NCBI GenBank assembly: GCA_016932035.1
Contig: JAFGDR010000001.1
Coordinates: forward strand, 1 to 64,000
DNA length: 64,000 bases
DNA from: Candidatus Cloacimonadota bacterium
GTDB lineage: Bacteria > Cloacimonadota > Cloacimonadia > JGIOTU-2
Direction: 5' to 3'
In this document: positions 63,993 through 64,000 of the stretch, in pieces
Position numbering within the stretch: position 1 is the stretch's first letter
Layout of the letters: each line of letters starts with the position of its first letter
Notes under the pieces: generated by a model
The model's database searches: none
Seen by the model: the letters and a program-made list of their open reading frames with translations, nothing else
Told to the model about the DNA's origin: nothing
Program-made: the position numbers and the translations under genes

Positions 63993-64000
63993 AAGGTTTG

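Overview
This is an AT-rich bacterial chromosome segment, densely packed with housekeeping genes on both strands and almost free of mobile DNA. The gene content is Gram-negative: an LPS/Kdo and Lpt block, Omp85 barrels, TamB, an MCE (Mla) pair and many lipoproteins. It also has traits common in the FCB superphylum: a C-terminal sorting-tail aminopeptidase, VCBS/ASPIC lipoproteins, a long HPF, and an HprK-HPr-EI set without sugar permeases. The soluble NuoE/NuoF-type redox complex and catabolic-looking glutamate metabolism suggest an anaerobic amino-acid fermenter. My best guess is Candidatus Cloacimonadota or a close FCB relative; this rests on gene content only.

Layout. 1-9.6 kb: tail of a binding protein, DUF432-MscS, a TamB-Omp85 pair, a phosphoesterase and two lipoproteins. 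9.6-15 kb (minus strand): a solute-binding lipoprotein, a ZIP-like protein, an Ig-like lipoprotein, tRNA-Arg, tRNA-Leu(AAG), secG, a TrpRS with an iron-sulfur motif, and rimO. 15-24 kb (plus): rpmB, an HtrA protease, a primary-type sigma factor, valS with hairpins in its leader, tRNA-Leu(UAG), then tig-clpP-clpX. 23.9-24.55 kb: a small accessory patch with a decayed tRNA-Asn, an intact tRNA-Asn, a GIY-YIG gene broken by one in-frame TGA, and a third partial tRNA-Asn carrying a perfect 16-bp palindrome. 24.5-29.6 kb: an M1 aminopeptidase, an SDR pseudogene and a YCF48-type lipoprotein. 29.7-35.6 kb: a three-gene redox operon (NuoE, NuoF and a 1176-residue fusion). 35.6-41 kb: gdhA, a nucleotidyltransferase and a receiver-like/PPDK_N protein. 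41-47.5 kb: psuG, pyrG, kdsA, kdsC, lptC, an OstA-like gene and lptB. 47.5-54.9 kb: lipA, hpf, hprK, ptsH, ptsI, a phosphosugar isomerase, purN and mtaB. 54.9-64 kb: mlaF, mlaD, a peptidase-propeller-barrel fusion, an ASPIC/UnbV lipoprotein and a class V aminotransferase.

How the genes work together. CTP synthase (CTP for CMP-Kdo), KdsA, KdsC and the Lpt proteins form a route for LPS precursor supply and export. Trigger factor, ClpP and ClpX form a protein quality-control operon. HprK, HPr and EI look like a regulatory phosphorelay rather than a sugar transport system. The NuoE/NuoF/fusion operon and NADP-type GdhA suggest fermentative redox balancing. The most unusual places are the tRNA-Asn/GIY-YIG patch, the redox fusion that has lost its molybdenum ligand position, the receiver-like/PPDK_N protein and the peptidase-propeller-Omp85 fusion.
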